From Odontocerum albicorne (Eukaryota; Arthropoda; Insecta; Trichoptera; Odontoceridae), in contig OX463848.1 in NCBI GenBank assembly GCA_949825065.1, positions 24,956,986 through 25,020,985 on the forward strand: DNA of 64,000 bases, in the 5' to 3' direction. Of this stretch, positions 43,800 to 54,839 are shown one piece after another. How positions within the stretch are numbered: the stretch's first letter is position 1; each line of letters starts with the position of its first letter. Both the position numbers and the translations under genes were made by a program. The notes beneath the pieces were generated by a model that did no database searches, was not told the DNA's origin, and saw only the letters and a program-made list of their open reading frames with translations.

Positions 43800-43975
43800 G
43801 TTATAGAGGGTAAAAAAGTCCCCACCCAGCGCGATCTACACAGGAAGATATAAATCTTTGTCACAAGAAGATATAATTAGCCCAATGGGACTCCTTATCC
43901 CGCGGTGACACATCGGAGTGTGAAAAAAATAGCAGCGACGACGGGCTTAAGGTTCGATGTCACAAGAGAAGGAAA
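43800..43975 (+). repeat. Dispersed repeat R5, copy 2
   Basis: Second copy of the repeat at 25,085-25,245: gtaaaaaagtccccacccag, cggtgacacatcggagtgtg, aatagcagcgacgacgg and gtcacaagagaaggaaaatg. Confidence 0.5.
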
Positions 43976-43979
43976 ATGA

Positions 43980-44056
43980 CTGAAGTTCAAACATCAATTT
44001 CACAACTGTCTTTTCAAACAATATTTTCACAACTGTCTGGGATGTTTGAACTTCAG
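43980..44056. repeat. 16-bp perfect inverted repeat enclosing a direct repeat
   Basis: Arms ctgaagttcaaacatc (43,980-43,995) and gatgtttgaacttcag (44,041-44,056) are exact inverses. Between them tttcacaactgtc occurs twice in direct orientation (43,998 and 44,025). Confidence 0.88.
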
Positions 44057-44099
44057 GCTTTAAGAAAAACTATCATTTGACGCCACTAAATCGGAGTGG

Positions 44100-44200
44100 C
44101 CAATTGGTCCGAAAATCTTCCGATGCAAGGTTGAATATAGATTTATTCAGAAATAATTAACTCGATATTCATCGCAGTAACACAAAATGGTATCTGCGAA
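44100..44200 (+). repeat. Dispersed repeat R3, copy 2
   Basis: Carries ataattaactcgatattcat then cgcagtaacacaaaatgg, matching 13,720-13,743. Followed by a short gatcct duplication. Confidence 0.5.
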
Positions 44201-44486
44201 TGGATCCTGATGGATCCTGCAGAAAATCCAACAGGTTATCACTAGTCTAGTAAATAAGAAGCTTCATATTCATTATTGATATATCTACGAGTACTTTAAA
44301 CATACTTTCAGATATCATTACACCTAAATTTATTTATTAGTGATATACTATATGCTACCTTTTCAAGAGTTAAGCCTTGTTAGGATAATATGTAACACAT
44401 CTGGGATATCATTAATTTCCATGTTCGGACCATAAAGCGTTAATTATGTTACGTGTTTCCTGTAGGAGACAACAGAGATTTCCTTA

Positions 44487-44615
44487 TCATTTGAATATTT
44501 AGGTCTTGCCCAGATCATGTTGTTTCGATGTTCGGGCAAGTTAGTAGGTATTGTGAGTCCTGTATATAACACTATAAGCATATTCAATGCAACGTTAGTT
44601 TCAGAAACCTCATCT
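44487..44615 (+). repeat. Dispersed repeat R4, copy 2
   Basis: See 40,470-40,590 for matching blocks. No coding capacity. Confidence 0.4.
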
Positions 44616-45376
44616 TAGAATTTTTACCTTGCATCATGTCATTACTACTCGGGGTCTACTAAGGGTAGGCTCGGGCAATTGGTCTTATCGTGCCAACTTT
44701 TTTGAGAGCTCTATCCAACCGTCAGATGTTTTGTCCACTTCAATGAATGTGCTTTATCCGAAGAAATCATCAGTTCTTTCACGAAACTATTTCTCGATTT
44801 CAATCGCAATATTGCTTGTTCGTGGTCATATAAGGAGTATCCTGGCTGTCAGTCGCGAAATCAGAGTTGTATAAGTCCTAGTTGTTGCAATGGACAATTT
44901 TCTTCCTGTTTTTATCGCTACTGAATTTTTTAATTCTCTACATGCATATAATTATTTTTGTACTTAAAAATATAAAATGTATAGAACCATCTTATAAATT
45001 TTACATTATACGAAATTATTTTGAAATATAACGGTTTCGTGCCTTATGGCCTTTGTACATGAATTGAGATACCGTTTTTTTTCTAAATACTTTTGTATCT
45101 TTTCAGACGTATAAAAATTTAATCTAAAGATATATTAATCTTAAGGGAATATTTTCATCTTTTCTCATTTCCACTAGTACATTTCACTTTGCGATTCTCG
45201 TTGAGATAAATGAAATAAAAGAAACGTGTTAAAAAGGTGGGATTAAGGAATAAAAAATAAACAGATATGAATATCAAAGAATTTTATTGTTTAAATTAAT
45301 GATTCGAAACATCGTTTACCGAAGTTTTATTGAATACTATATTAAAAAAATGATTTTTTAAAAATAATTGTTGACG
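44616..45376. other. No gene seen
   Basis: An 81-codon plus-strand ORF (44,629-44,874) has no recognised motif. Rest AT-rich. Confidence 0.4.
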
Positions 45377-45530
45377 ACCTCCATGGACCAGTTGGTAAAA
45401 AATTAAGCTGAGGGTTACAGGTTCAATTATTGATGGAACCCAATTTAGTTTAAAAAGGGATCCAATTTGTCTTTCACTTCAAGCCTATTTCTGGTTGGAA
45501 GAGATTACCAAAGTATACGATTACTTAAAT
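45377..45530 (+). mobile_element. SINE-1 copy
   Basis: Reads acctccatggaccagttggt (A box), agggttacaggttcaattat (B box region), tgatggaaccca, tttaaaaagggatcc, ctttcacttcaagcc and ctggttggaagagattacc, all SINE-1 modules in order. Confidence 0.7.
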
Positions 45531-45689
45531 TATTTTAAAACATTTCTTCACATTTTTAGTAAATTTAAATGTAATGTCTTGTCGTCACATTATGCCGAGT
45601 CATTATAGGGACAGGCAGAAAAAATAGATTTTCACACTCTCTCTTTACTCCCGATTTGATCTATATGGTCTTGTTAAATATACACCGGT

Positions 45690-45860
45690 TTTTCAACTTG
45701 TGAGCTCGATTATCGTAAGTATTAATTACAACGGTTTCAAGTCTAGTTTTCCCTTCAATATCTTTCTGGCAGGTTAAAATATATTAGTACATGGCAATAA
45801 ACCTCTTAAGTGGCACTTTATATAATAAAGTGTAAAACGATATAACACAATACACTACGT
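45690..45860 (+). mobile_element. SINE-1 copy, head eroded
   Basis: Keeps acaacggtttcaagtctag, ttttcccttcaatatctttc, tggcaggttaaaatat, acatggcaataaac and a tail with ataaagtgtaaaacgatata. The tRNA-like head is not recognisable. Confidence 0.55.
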
Positions 45861-46321
45861 AGATTGTCTTATATACTTTTTTAATACAGACTAATCTTAA
45901 AGTTTTCAGAGTTTATGTCCTAATATAACTATCAATAGCAACTACGCAAAAGGATACTAAAAAATCAGATTAAAATAAGCCTTCAAGAATAACGATTGTG
46001 TAATGCAATACAATATCAACATTATTCGTAAATAATAGTAACTGATACAGCAAGTATTTTTTACTTTACTTAAAGGATCAAACACTGAAAAAAAGTTTTT
46101 CGTAGAAAGCCGTTCCCGGGATATTTTCATTATGAACCACATAATAAAGAAACCCGGTCGCCGTTGAAAAACTAAATCCAATCTCTTTTGAGATGCAGAT
46201 TTCCCGGTGAATATTAAAAATGTTGACGGATTACAGTGGACCAAACGCAGGGTTAGGTTTTGTGAAGCGAAATATTAAATATTCATTCGTCGATCACTGG
46301 GAGAAAGATAAAATGAAATTA

Positions 46322-46930
46322 ACCCTCACACCAAGAAATGTTGCTTTTTCTTGTTTGTCGACCGGAAAAGGAGTATTTTATTTATTTGTTTATTTAAAAA
46401 CGTTATCAACAGTCTGGTGGACTTGTTACCAGGTGACAATTTTTTTCTAATTAACTAGATGAAAATAAATAAATGGTCGCAAAAATTATTCAAATCATGA
46501 ATTACTTCTACAAAATTAACTGACAATATAATTAGTCCTTACACCAATTAATGTTGTTTTTCTTGTTTGTCGACCGGAAAAGGAGAGTTAAATTTATTTG
46601 AACACTTCATTATATAATAATTTGATGAGTTTATTGACAAGTAGAAATCTTTTCCAATCAACTATACAAAATTAATAGGAAATTACATGGGCGAAAAAAA
46701 TTTCCAAACCATTATTTATTTGTTCAAAATTTATTGAATATATAATCCGTCTTTACGCCACCAAATTTTGCATTTTCTTGTTAGTCGACAGGAAAAAGAG
46801 TATTTTATTAATTTTAGCACTTCATTCTGTAATAACTTGCTGTATTTGTGGACAGGTGGCAATCTCTTCCAATCAACTAGACAAAAGTAAATAATGGAAG
46901 TTACATTGTCTTAAAAAATATTCAAATCAA
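46322..46930. repeat. Satellite-like array, three units of about 213 bp
   Basis: The marker ttcttgtttgtcgaccggaa occurs at 46,349 and 46,561, and as ttcttgttagtcgacaggaa at 46,776, periods 212 and 215. Each unit also has a caccaa..atgtt-tttt start, gtggac..g.tggcaat-type middle and a caact.gac-aaaataaata part. The middle (ggtggcaatctcttccaatc) resembles the inverted SINE-1 tail. The units have diverged by perhaps a quarter. Confidence 0.78.
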
Positions 46931-47934
46931 TTGGTACGAAATACAGGGAACACGAGAAAACATTTTGAGTATCGCAAAATAGAGTTAAACAAAAATATTA
47001 CATTTTTGTAAAACGGTGGGTTACAGTTAAACAATTATCAGGTTGTTCACAAATAATTAATATTTATTCGAATTTCATAAACACACGATGATATACACAA
47101 ACTTAAACCAAAATCAAATATTAAATTATATCGACAATTGAAATTTAATTACACAACTCACTGCTTTCATCCAAATAAGCTTATGACTTATTAATTCGGA
47201 TTTGAAATATAAGTCATATTTCATTGAAACCCCAATTATCCTGACTAGTATTTTTATTGAGACATGAAAATATTATTTGAAATTAAAATTCTTACGTTGT
47301 TTGGAATACAATATATTTATTAATTTAAAGTTGAAACACAAAAATTAATGCAAAACTTTAAATTGAACAAAAGGTTTATATGATTTTATAAGGTTAAAAG
47401 ATTTAAACAGAGGTAAATGTAAGAAGTATTCATTCTTTATTTTATTTATTTAAATAAATGGTAAAATATACCTTATAACAAAAATAATAAAGTCAAAGAG
47501 CCAGTAGTGAGTGCTCAACACATTAAAAAGAACAGAATCAATACAAAAATATTAAAAATAATTTTAAACAAGTAAAATAAAACAATCAGAAATATGCGCA
47601 TAAGTTACAACCGTACAAAATCACATGTTACCAACACCGTACGGGGCCGTCCACAGGCAAACAGCCCGCACTGCGTCACTTTTGATATCAGTGCGAAAGG
47701 GAAATATAAATGCAAATAAACAAAAATCAAAATGCGCATACCTCAAGCATAATAAAGGGCAAAAATCGTCCCCAAGAAAAACAAAAAAAAAGATGAAAAA
47801 TACAAATACGAAAGTGTAAATGATTGAAAAACAAATTGACAATGGAATAAAAGGATGGAATCAAACAGGTACAACTTACCGTAAAACCTGGCGGGCTCAT
47901 TGCCTGAAAGATGTTAAAGGCCTTAAGTGTAAAC
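46931..47934. other. No gene seen, 1 kb
   Basis: AT-rich. A GC-richer patch at 47,630-47,690 carries mirror ORFs on both strands without motifs. Confidence 0.4.
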
Positions 47935-48040
47935 TTGACTGGAATCCTTTAAAAAAAATTGGATTCCAACGGGAATCGTACCCGCAACCTCCGGGCTGGG
48001 AGACAAGCATCTTACCAACTAAGCCACGGAGATCGTAGTG
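47935..48040 (-). mobile_element. SINE-1 copy with the most tRNA-like head
   Basis: Minus strand from 48,036: cgatctccgtggcttagttg (A box), gtaagatgcttgtctccc, agcccggaggttgcgggtac, gattcccgttggaatcca (B box and T-arm with a gcggg/cccg stem), then an A/T run and ggattccagtcaagtt. The acceptor arms do not pair, so I read it as a SINE head and not as a working tRNA gene. Confidence 0.75.
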
Positions 48041-48257
48041 ATTAGTGACTTAAACATACAGAATCTTTTCAAATTAAGATGTTTGAAATGAAAATCACCT
48101 AAATTGGTAATTTCACATTTATATGAAATTGGAATTGAATGTGTTAAATTCTCCAATTTAAAAAAAATAGAAACATATTACAGGCCAAAAGCTTTTTAAA
48201 CAGGCCAATCAATATGACATATGATTATACAGACATATGGCATGACAGAAAAACTGA

Positions 48258-48320
48258 TGACCTTTGTATCCTAGTTGGTAAGACATTAGTTTTCCAAGCC
48301 TAGATTTAAACAACTCTTAT
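48258..48320 (+). mobile_element. SINE-1 head fragment
   Basis: Reads gacctttgtatcctagttgg, taagacattagttttccaag; the B-box part is eroded. Confidence 0.45.
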
Positions 48321-48504
48321 TTTTACTGGTTCATTGTTATACTTGTTTGATATTGTGATTAATTTGTTTATCTTTTCTTGTTTTATGCTTATTATTTAGT
48401 TTTATATGTTTGTTTTATTCTAGATCAATTATGTAAATGTTTCACATGGGTGATTAGAAGAAATTGCCACATGGCAACAAACCCTCCATATTATACTTCA
48501 AGAC

Positions 48505-48605
48505 AACTATCTGACCAGCTCCATGGTATAGTTGGTAGGAAGCCCTTCTCCCAACCAGAGAGTAGTGGATTCAACTGTTATCAGCCTATCAGGTTGTACT
48601 GCATT
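48505..48605 (+). mobile_element. SINE-1 fragment
   Basis: Head ccagctccatggtatagttgg, then cccttctcccaaccagagag, gtggattcaactgtt, and a jump to the tail phrase tcaggttgtactgcatta. An internal deletion joins head and tail. Confidence 0.5.
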
Positions 48606-49239
48606 AAAAAAATTATAATAGGAAGTTTTGAACATTTTAAGCAGTTAAGCGTACTTCTGTTTTAGAAAGCCAACCAAAAATTCCAGTTATTAAGGAGGAA
48701 ATAAAATTAAATAATTAATTCAGAACTGTGACTAACGACCACACTTCAACAATATAACCTAAAAACATATGATTTGTGAAAAAAAAACATTTGTGCTTCT
48801 GCTTTGCGAGATCAATATTTAAAATCCGTTAGTGCTTCGATGTAAGATGTCAACTTAAAAGAATTACTTCTATACCGTATATATCGCTAAATACACAATA
48901 CCGTATATTTTCACGCTGATGTAAGATGATACGGTTGTTTCTCAAGAACTCAGTCTGGATTTCGAGCCCACGTCAGTCTGGTGTGGGGTAATGCATTATG
49001 CAAGAGCTTTTCTTTTACATTTTTATTTCGGGGCATATGCCATTTTTAAAAGCTGCGATGAAATGTTGTGTAACTCTTAGAACCAAAGGATTAAATAGTG
49101 AAAAATATATTTTGCTCATGCAAAGATAGCTTTTATAGAAGGGTATGTATATAGAAACGTAGGAATAAGGCCAACGGTGTAATAAGAACTGTGTTTACTA
49201 AGAAAACAATTGAGAAATCATAAAAAATAATTGAATACA
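48606..49239. other. No gene seen
   Basis: AT-rich; nothing convincing. Confidence 0.4.
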
Positions 49240-49595
49240 GTGATACGTTAGTAAACGCGTCGATTTATGGAAGTGAAACCTTGACTTAAGAGAACACGAA
49301 CACGTGAGAATAGGTGATGAACAAATCGAGGGAATTGATTTTGAAAGACTAATAAAACAAATATAAACATTTGGTTTTCACTGTGAGGCAGATGTAGCCA
49401 GAGGGAGAAATAAAAGACTATAGTTAGATAAATTTTGACTCAGGGAAAGGTAAGAAACACGAGAAAAAACAGTGTGTTTAAAGAGGTTTATGCATGTTAT
49501 TAATGCAAAAACTATTTATGAAGATAAAAAGTTGTGGGGATATGTCCTCTTTGCCGATTCCAAAAAGGCTATGGCGTGATGATATGTAAATATAT
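49240..49595 (+). pseudogene. LINE-A tail, eroded
   Basis: Begins with tcgatttatggaagtgaaac (IYGSET), and after much erosion has the 3' terminus ctctttgccgattccaaaaa, ggctatggcgtgatgatatg. Stops in all frames. Confidence 0.55.
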
Positions 49596-49704
49596 AACAT
49601 ATATACAAAAAAGATTAATTATTTTGTAGTAGATAAATTCTTAAAAGCTTTACAAATGACGATAAGTTTTGAGAAAATTGGTCCAAACATGTGATACCAT
49701 GAAT

Positions 49705-49960
49705 TAAATTAATAATAATAATAAAATGATTTATATAGCGCCGTTTAAAGAGCGGACTCTGCTCAAGGGTGCTCTTTCTCGGAATTTAAACCCATTTTCA
49801 TTGATAAATTTAAAATGTTACAAAACAAATATAAATTAAGGTTGAGTACAAGAAAAAGAAAATGGTGATTATGGCCATAAGGCTATTTAACTTACCCGCA
49901 TTTGTATATGTTTCGATAAAAAATGTTTGGTAAGAAAACTGCAGAAAACTTACCAAAAGA
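49705..49960 (+). repeat. Dispersed repeat R1, copy 3
   Basis: Has aataataataata, gatttatatagcgccgttt, aaagagcggactctgctcaa, ctcggaatttaaaccc and tggtaagaaaactgcagaaa. Best copy of R1 in the window. A plus-strand ORF (49,927-50,184, 85 codons) starting at its end is not recognised. Confidence 0.55.
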
Positions 49961-50519
49961 AGTCGAACTATCTTGATAGAGTAAGTGGTGTGATTTGTCT
50001 TCATGAAAGACATACACTGAAGCATTTTCACAGTATGTATTCTCAATTTCTTAAACACATTATTGATGATTGTATAACGAAAGTTGTAAGAGAGGCTGTT
50101 AATATTTTTAAATTGATACAATATTTAAAGGATCGACTCTCGTGGCACATAGTCGTAATTAGATCTCACAATTCATCAAGTTAATAAGAATCATTGACGA
50201 ATAATAAATCATAGTATAAATAGGCCAAAACCCGTACGGCTGTCGAATACTTGGATTCTCTCCGAAAGTAATTCGAAATTTGAATCTCGGTGGGGATACT
50301 GAACGAATTTTAAATATCAAGCTAACAATTTTTGAACCGGTGTAAAAGGGGACGATGTATAAATGATATATTTATATATATAATATAAACAAATTTTACA
50401 TTTATGAATATATGTTTTCAGAAATGTAGAATTTGTTTTACTTCCGTGAATATTTCACGGGTTGCAACTAATTAAATAATAATCAACAATCGATAAAAAT
50501 AATCAACTTTTTTTTCATA
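49961..50519. other. No clear gene
   Basis: Includes the unrecognised 85-codon ORF named above and, at 50,225-50,345, a possible tRNA-like phrase (cgaaatttgaatctcggtgg) too weak to call a SINE. Confidence 0.35.
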
Positions 50520-50820
50520 CGTACAAACATACCATCACGTCATTTCCCTATCGGCGTAGGCAGAGAGGACAGATACCAGAATTTCCTTTCTCGACACACA
50601 TCCTTAGCCTCCCTCACATCCGTACACTTCATACAATTTATTCTATTTCTCTGACTTTCTACGTTTCCTTCTTTCAAAATATCACTTATTTGATCCAACC
50701 AGCGTTTCCTTGATCTTTCTCTCACACGCTTTCTACTCACATTTGCATTATACATTTGTTTTGTGCGTTTTTCTTCATTCATTATTTTTTTTATGTACAT
50801 CTGTAATAATAGGTAAAATA
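50520..50820 (-). pseudogene. LINE-A tail with clear terminus, minus strand
   Basis: The 3' end lies at about 50,520 (minus-strand gcctacgccgatagggaaat, gacgtgatggtatgtttg). The open frame 50,540-50,827 reads IMNEEKRTKQMYNANVSRKR, SRKRWLDQISDILKEGNVES, CTDVREAKDVCRERKFWY, the LINE-A tail in full. About 80 codons without a stop suggest one of the younger copies. Confidence 0.75.
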
Positions 50821-51479
50821 TAGACAAACGTCTAGTTTGCTAGGGTCAATATAAATGACAGCAAAACCAGATCCATATAATTTAAGTGTCCACTTTAATT
50901 TCCATTGTTTTAGTTTTTCTTGTTCTTTTATATGTTATGTACAAGAATTTAGTATACTATTCAAATAAGTAAAAATATCAGATTCATCGGATAAGAATTC
51001 ATTCTCGAGTATAAGCAATACATATGAATATCTACTGTAACATCCAAGTACGGTGAAATAACGCCATAAACTACCAATAAACCAAGTCTTATACGCAATA
51101 ACCACGTAACAGTGTACAATAACACCGAGGTTTAACACTTCTTTCATCGTAGATAGGACAATAAAACCGAATTTGAGGAATATTTTTATTACAATTTAAG
51201 AAACGGGTAAGGTATTTGGTAGGAAAACTATGGAAATTACGCAGTTATTCCGATCACGAGCGAGTTAACAACATTCGGAGAAATTTAGCGGCAAAGGTTG
51301 ACATTAAACCACGTTCGGCTCAATTACCTGAGGTTATCTCACACCCGGCATATTATCTAACAAGAGCAATAAACAAAATATGATCCTAATTAAATCTCAG
51401 AGGAGTATTAATTATACAATTTGCCAAGGAACGTTGCGGTGTCGAGGATAACTAACCGTATGGGGTGACCGTATCTTCT
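50821..51479. other. No gene seen
   Basis: Nothing recognised; a 70-codon minus-strand ORF has no motif. Confidence 0.4.
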
Positions 51480-52770
51480 CTTCTACATTGTTTGAATGCA
51501 CACACGAGTACCATAATGCAGTTTTTTTTTTGGAGTAGGTGGAAAAAATAGCTCTACTAGCCTTTTTTTTCATACATACAACTCTCGCCTCGCCCTCATT
51601 AATATATTTTGTCATATCTCCTGTTTCTCGTATTTCTTTCCTTCTCCTCAGTTAAAATTTCCTCAAATATATAATATTTTTCTATTCTTTCGTCGTTCTA
51701 TTTTTTTCTCACTTTCCATTTATTTATATTTTTAATATGTTTATGGTAGTTGCTTTGTATCTTAAGTAAGAGTGCCCTTAAGAGATGTCTCCTCTTTCAA
51801 CGGAAATACAATATATAAATTGTTATTTATTTATTATTATTTTCATACTCACAATGTTCTCAAATCATCTTAATTCTACATAAAACACCCATCTCTAATA
51901 TTATCCCTTTATCGAATATTTCTATATTAAACATTTAACATCAGATATTCTACCCAAAACACGCATTTCTACCGCATTTATCATCTTCTTATCACTTCCT
52001 TTCGATGCTGAGGTTTCACTTCAATACGTAAAGTTTGGTACACGTACATCACTGCACACATTCATTTTTGAAGATTTCAGTTAATATCATGGCTAAACAC
52101 TCAGTCACGCGTGGTATAGAGATAGCCTTCGTATATCATGACTAAACACTCAGTTACGCGTGGTATAGAGATATTGAACCAACTGAATTACACTGTGTGT
52201 ATATAGTATTCTCGCTACCGCCTAGCATCATGATAAGAACCCTGGCTGCTATTTTTCTTAACGAATACGCTAACTAGAAGCAGATAGAAGAAATTAGAAC
52301 CAGACCTTCTTTGTGTAAAAGGAGAAATTCGGGCCATGTTGACAAAAAAAGATAAATAATAATTACAGCATGTCATTGACCTTGTTCAACACGCCTTTCA
52401 ACATTTTTTTCAATTGTATTATTTTTCCGCTGAACACATGTTGATTAGACGGGCTTAATATATTGCCATGTGGCAATTACCAAGTGTGCCATGGCCCCAG
52501 CAACATGCCTTTAACATCTTTCTACATCTTACCATGTCTCGAAAACATGTTACCTAAATTGTTAAATTCCTCAACTTGTTCTCATATTTCCTTGTTTACT
52601 TTTTCATAACAATTTATCATTGAATCATCGTTTATAATAACCATGACTTCACTTCTTAAGATTAATTACCAAATCTTTTTCTAAAGACTTTGCAGACATT
52701 CTTTCTACCAACCTCTTATCAATCACGTGTCCTTAATATACTTGAATAGATGACCAAGATTAACATTTTA
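51480..52770 (-). pseudogene. LINE-A-like reverse transcriptase relic, long
   Basis: Minus strand from about 52,735: DLVINLEKEVMVIINDD, then EQVEEFNNLGNMFSRHGKM and DVKGMLLGP (palm end and thumb, usually FKYLGSMF--DGK---D---R). Further on, DDKCGRNACFG resembles the KINAVEMR region. The 51,480-51,620 end (EARVVCMKKKASR) is a weak tail match. The whole is strongly eroded and includes a 49-base duplication at 52,085. Clade uncertain. Confidence 0.5.
52085..52172. repeat. 49-bp direct duplication
   Basis: tatcatggctaaacactcag with tcacgcgtggtatagagat starts at 52,085 and again at 52,134 with two changes. Lies within the LINE relic. Confidence 0.88.
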
Positions 52771-52799
52771 CATCTTTGTTTTTGATAACCAGTAAATTA

Positions 52800-52965
52800 A
52801 TATTTTAGTTCTATGTGGGCGCTTCGGATTCGATTTAAGATGGTACCTAAATAATTTTAACTAAGGTTTCAGATTGGTTGGACGCAATGTTTCTATACTA
52901 ACTATCTGGATGGTCGAAAGATATTACCACTTGGCTATGATCACATCATATTGTACTATTTTAAA
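52800..52965 (+). mobile_element. SINE-1 copy, eroded
   Basis: Keeps gcgcttcggattcgatttaa (B box), gatggtacctaaat, aaggtttcagattggttgg, ctggatggtcgaaagatatt, accacttggc and atattgtacta. The head is lost. Confidence 0.58.
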
Positions 52966-53427
52966 ATAACAAGAATTAAACAAAAATTCAATACTTTTGA
53001 AGTAGTTTTTGTTTGCGTGTTTGTTTGACAAGGCCATAAGAAATTTGAAATAATAAAAAAATATTATAAATTTAGATAATTTTTACATATATTATATAAG
53101 AATATATTTTAATTATTTTTCAATTATATTCCAAATACAGATTTTCCAAACTCAAATTATTTTAATAAACAATGTTTTGTTGGAAATATTCGATGGATAC
53201 CCTACAGCATTTAATTACAAGAATTAAGTCAACAAGATGTGCTGAAAAATGAGTATGAAATTAATGATATGAGGGTTACTGAAATCTAGTTACTAGGATG
53301 GATAGTGTTTTATGATTTATATATGGGTAACTACCCCTAGCATAAATTTACTTTACACGTTATGAAAATAACTTGCTCAAATTAAGTTAAATCTACACAC
53401 GGTTAATGAGGATATATTATTATTAAA
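52966..53427. other. No gene seen
   Basis: AT-rich; nothing recognised. Confidence 0.4.
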
Positions 53428-53875
53428 ATTGAAAGAGCTATTAGAAATGAAAATGTTATGAGTGTTAAAAATACTACTAGTATTGAAAATGGTATCTATG
53501 TTGAAAGTGTTATTGGTGTTGAAAGTGGTATTGGTGTTGAAAATGGCATAAACGTTGAAATGTTATAATTGTTGAAATGCTTTTAGTGTTGTAAATGCTT
53601 TCCGTGTTGAAAAGGTTATCGGTGTTGAAAATGCTATGAATGTTGAAAAAGCTGTGTGTGTTGAAAATGGTATCTGTTTTGAAATTACTATATGTGTTCA
53701 GAAACCTATCAGTAATGAAAATTATATCAGTGTTACAAATTATTTGTATGTTGAAAATGCTATATATGTATGATATGTTAAAAATGCTATCATGTTGAAA
53801 ATGTTATTTGTGTTAAAAATACTATCAGTGTTGAAAATGCTATCAGTTTTGATAATGATATCTTTGCTAAGCTGA
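53428..53875 (+). repeat. Degenerate 18-bp tandem array, about 24 copies
   Basis: The unit gttgaaaatgctatcagt is repeated about 24 times. Most units are exactly 18 bases, two are 17, and one position has an 8-base insertion. Positions gttgaaaat are best conserved. One frame would read Val-Glu-Asn-Ala-Ile-Ser repeats, but stops and the 17-base units break it. It may be an old minisatellite or the wreck of a hexapeptide-repeat coding region. Confidence 0.92.
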
Positions 53876-54534
53876 TTATGTTTATTGGACTACTTAAATC
53901 ACTTCGCCACACTGATACATTTACAAGATACGTGCGTATGAAGTCAAAATTAAATGTTAGGTTGATGTGTTCTGAATAAATATTTTATGTTACTTTACAT
54001 GTACACACCCACATTAACACTTATCCAGTTAGAAAAGTAGGCCATTGTATTTTTTTTTAATGAAAAGAAAAGCACCAACAAATATATTTAAAAGAAAATG
54101 GTTTTGAAATAAACGAAAATTATAATTTTATTTAACGTGCAATGGCGATAATGAGAAAACACGGTGTAAACGATAGTAAATCTCAGTATGAGGCGGGGAG
54201 GCTAAGGTTGCAGCGCAGATAAGGGCTGGTGCGTGAGGGGTAGTATATTTATTATGCCCTCGAGATCCTGTATCTACTCCGTTTCTTACGGTTCCATGGT
54301 GCTAACAACGTGTGCCTCTCCACTGAAGGGAGAACAAAGCCTTAAATTGAGTAGGTTCATTGTTAAATTTTTCAAATAAAGGATATAATTATAACAGCCC
54401 TGTTGTTATTCAAAATCAAAACCTAGAAGATATTTATTAAAAACTAAGATGCCTTAGAGTTTTTCTTTACTAGCCCCAAATTCATCATCCTATTCTAATA
54501 TTAGGTTGTAATCAGTGCTTAGGTTGTAGAAAAG
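53876..54534. other. No gene seen
   Basis: A GC-richer patch at 54,180-54,330 (gaggcggggaggctaagg, ctcgagatcctg) may be part of an unrecognised element. The rest is AT-rich. Confidence 0.4.
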
Positions 54535-54805
54535 AGCATTGAGACGAACCGCTACACAGAGTTAACGAATTAGTAAAAATTTACAAAACATAATCTATAC
54601 CAGTTGTATAGAAAGTATGGGAAGACCTAGAAAAACATGGCAGAGCCAAATTCTCAAAGAGGGAAGAGTGTAAAGCCTGTATAATGAGATAGTATGTATG
54701 ACGAGGTGTATGGATGAAGAAGCGAAAAATATATCGGGTAGAATGAAGTAAAGATCTGTTCTTTCTGCCAACTCCAAATAGGGTTGACACTAATGATAAA
54801 GGGAG
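54535..54805 (+). pseudogene. LINE-A tail, plus strand
   Basis: Blocks in order: gtatgggaagacctagaaaa, acatggcagagccaaattct, caaagagggaagagtgta, atgacgaggtgtatggatga, agaagcgaaaaatat, then ctttctgccaactccaaata and gggttgacactaatgat. Its 3' end faces that of the minus-strand copy at 54,840, giving a tail-to-tail pair. Confidence 0.62.
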
Positions 54806-54839
54806 TCGTCAATGTTTAAATGTTCTTTAAGGGGCTATC

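Noticed and set aside
47965..48036. Possible tRNA gene on the minus strand
   Set aside because: A and B boxes are good, but the acceptor ends do not pair and the same sequence heads a dispersed family with a common non-tRNA body. It is a SINE.
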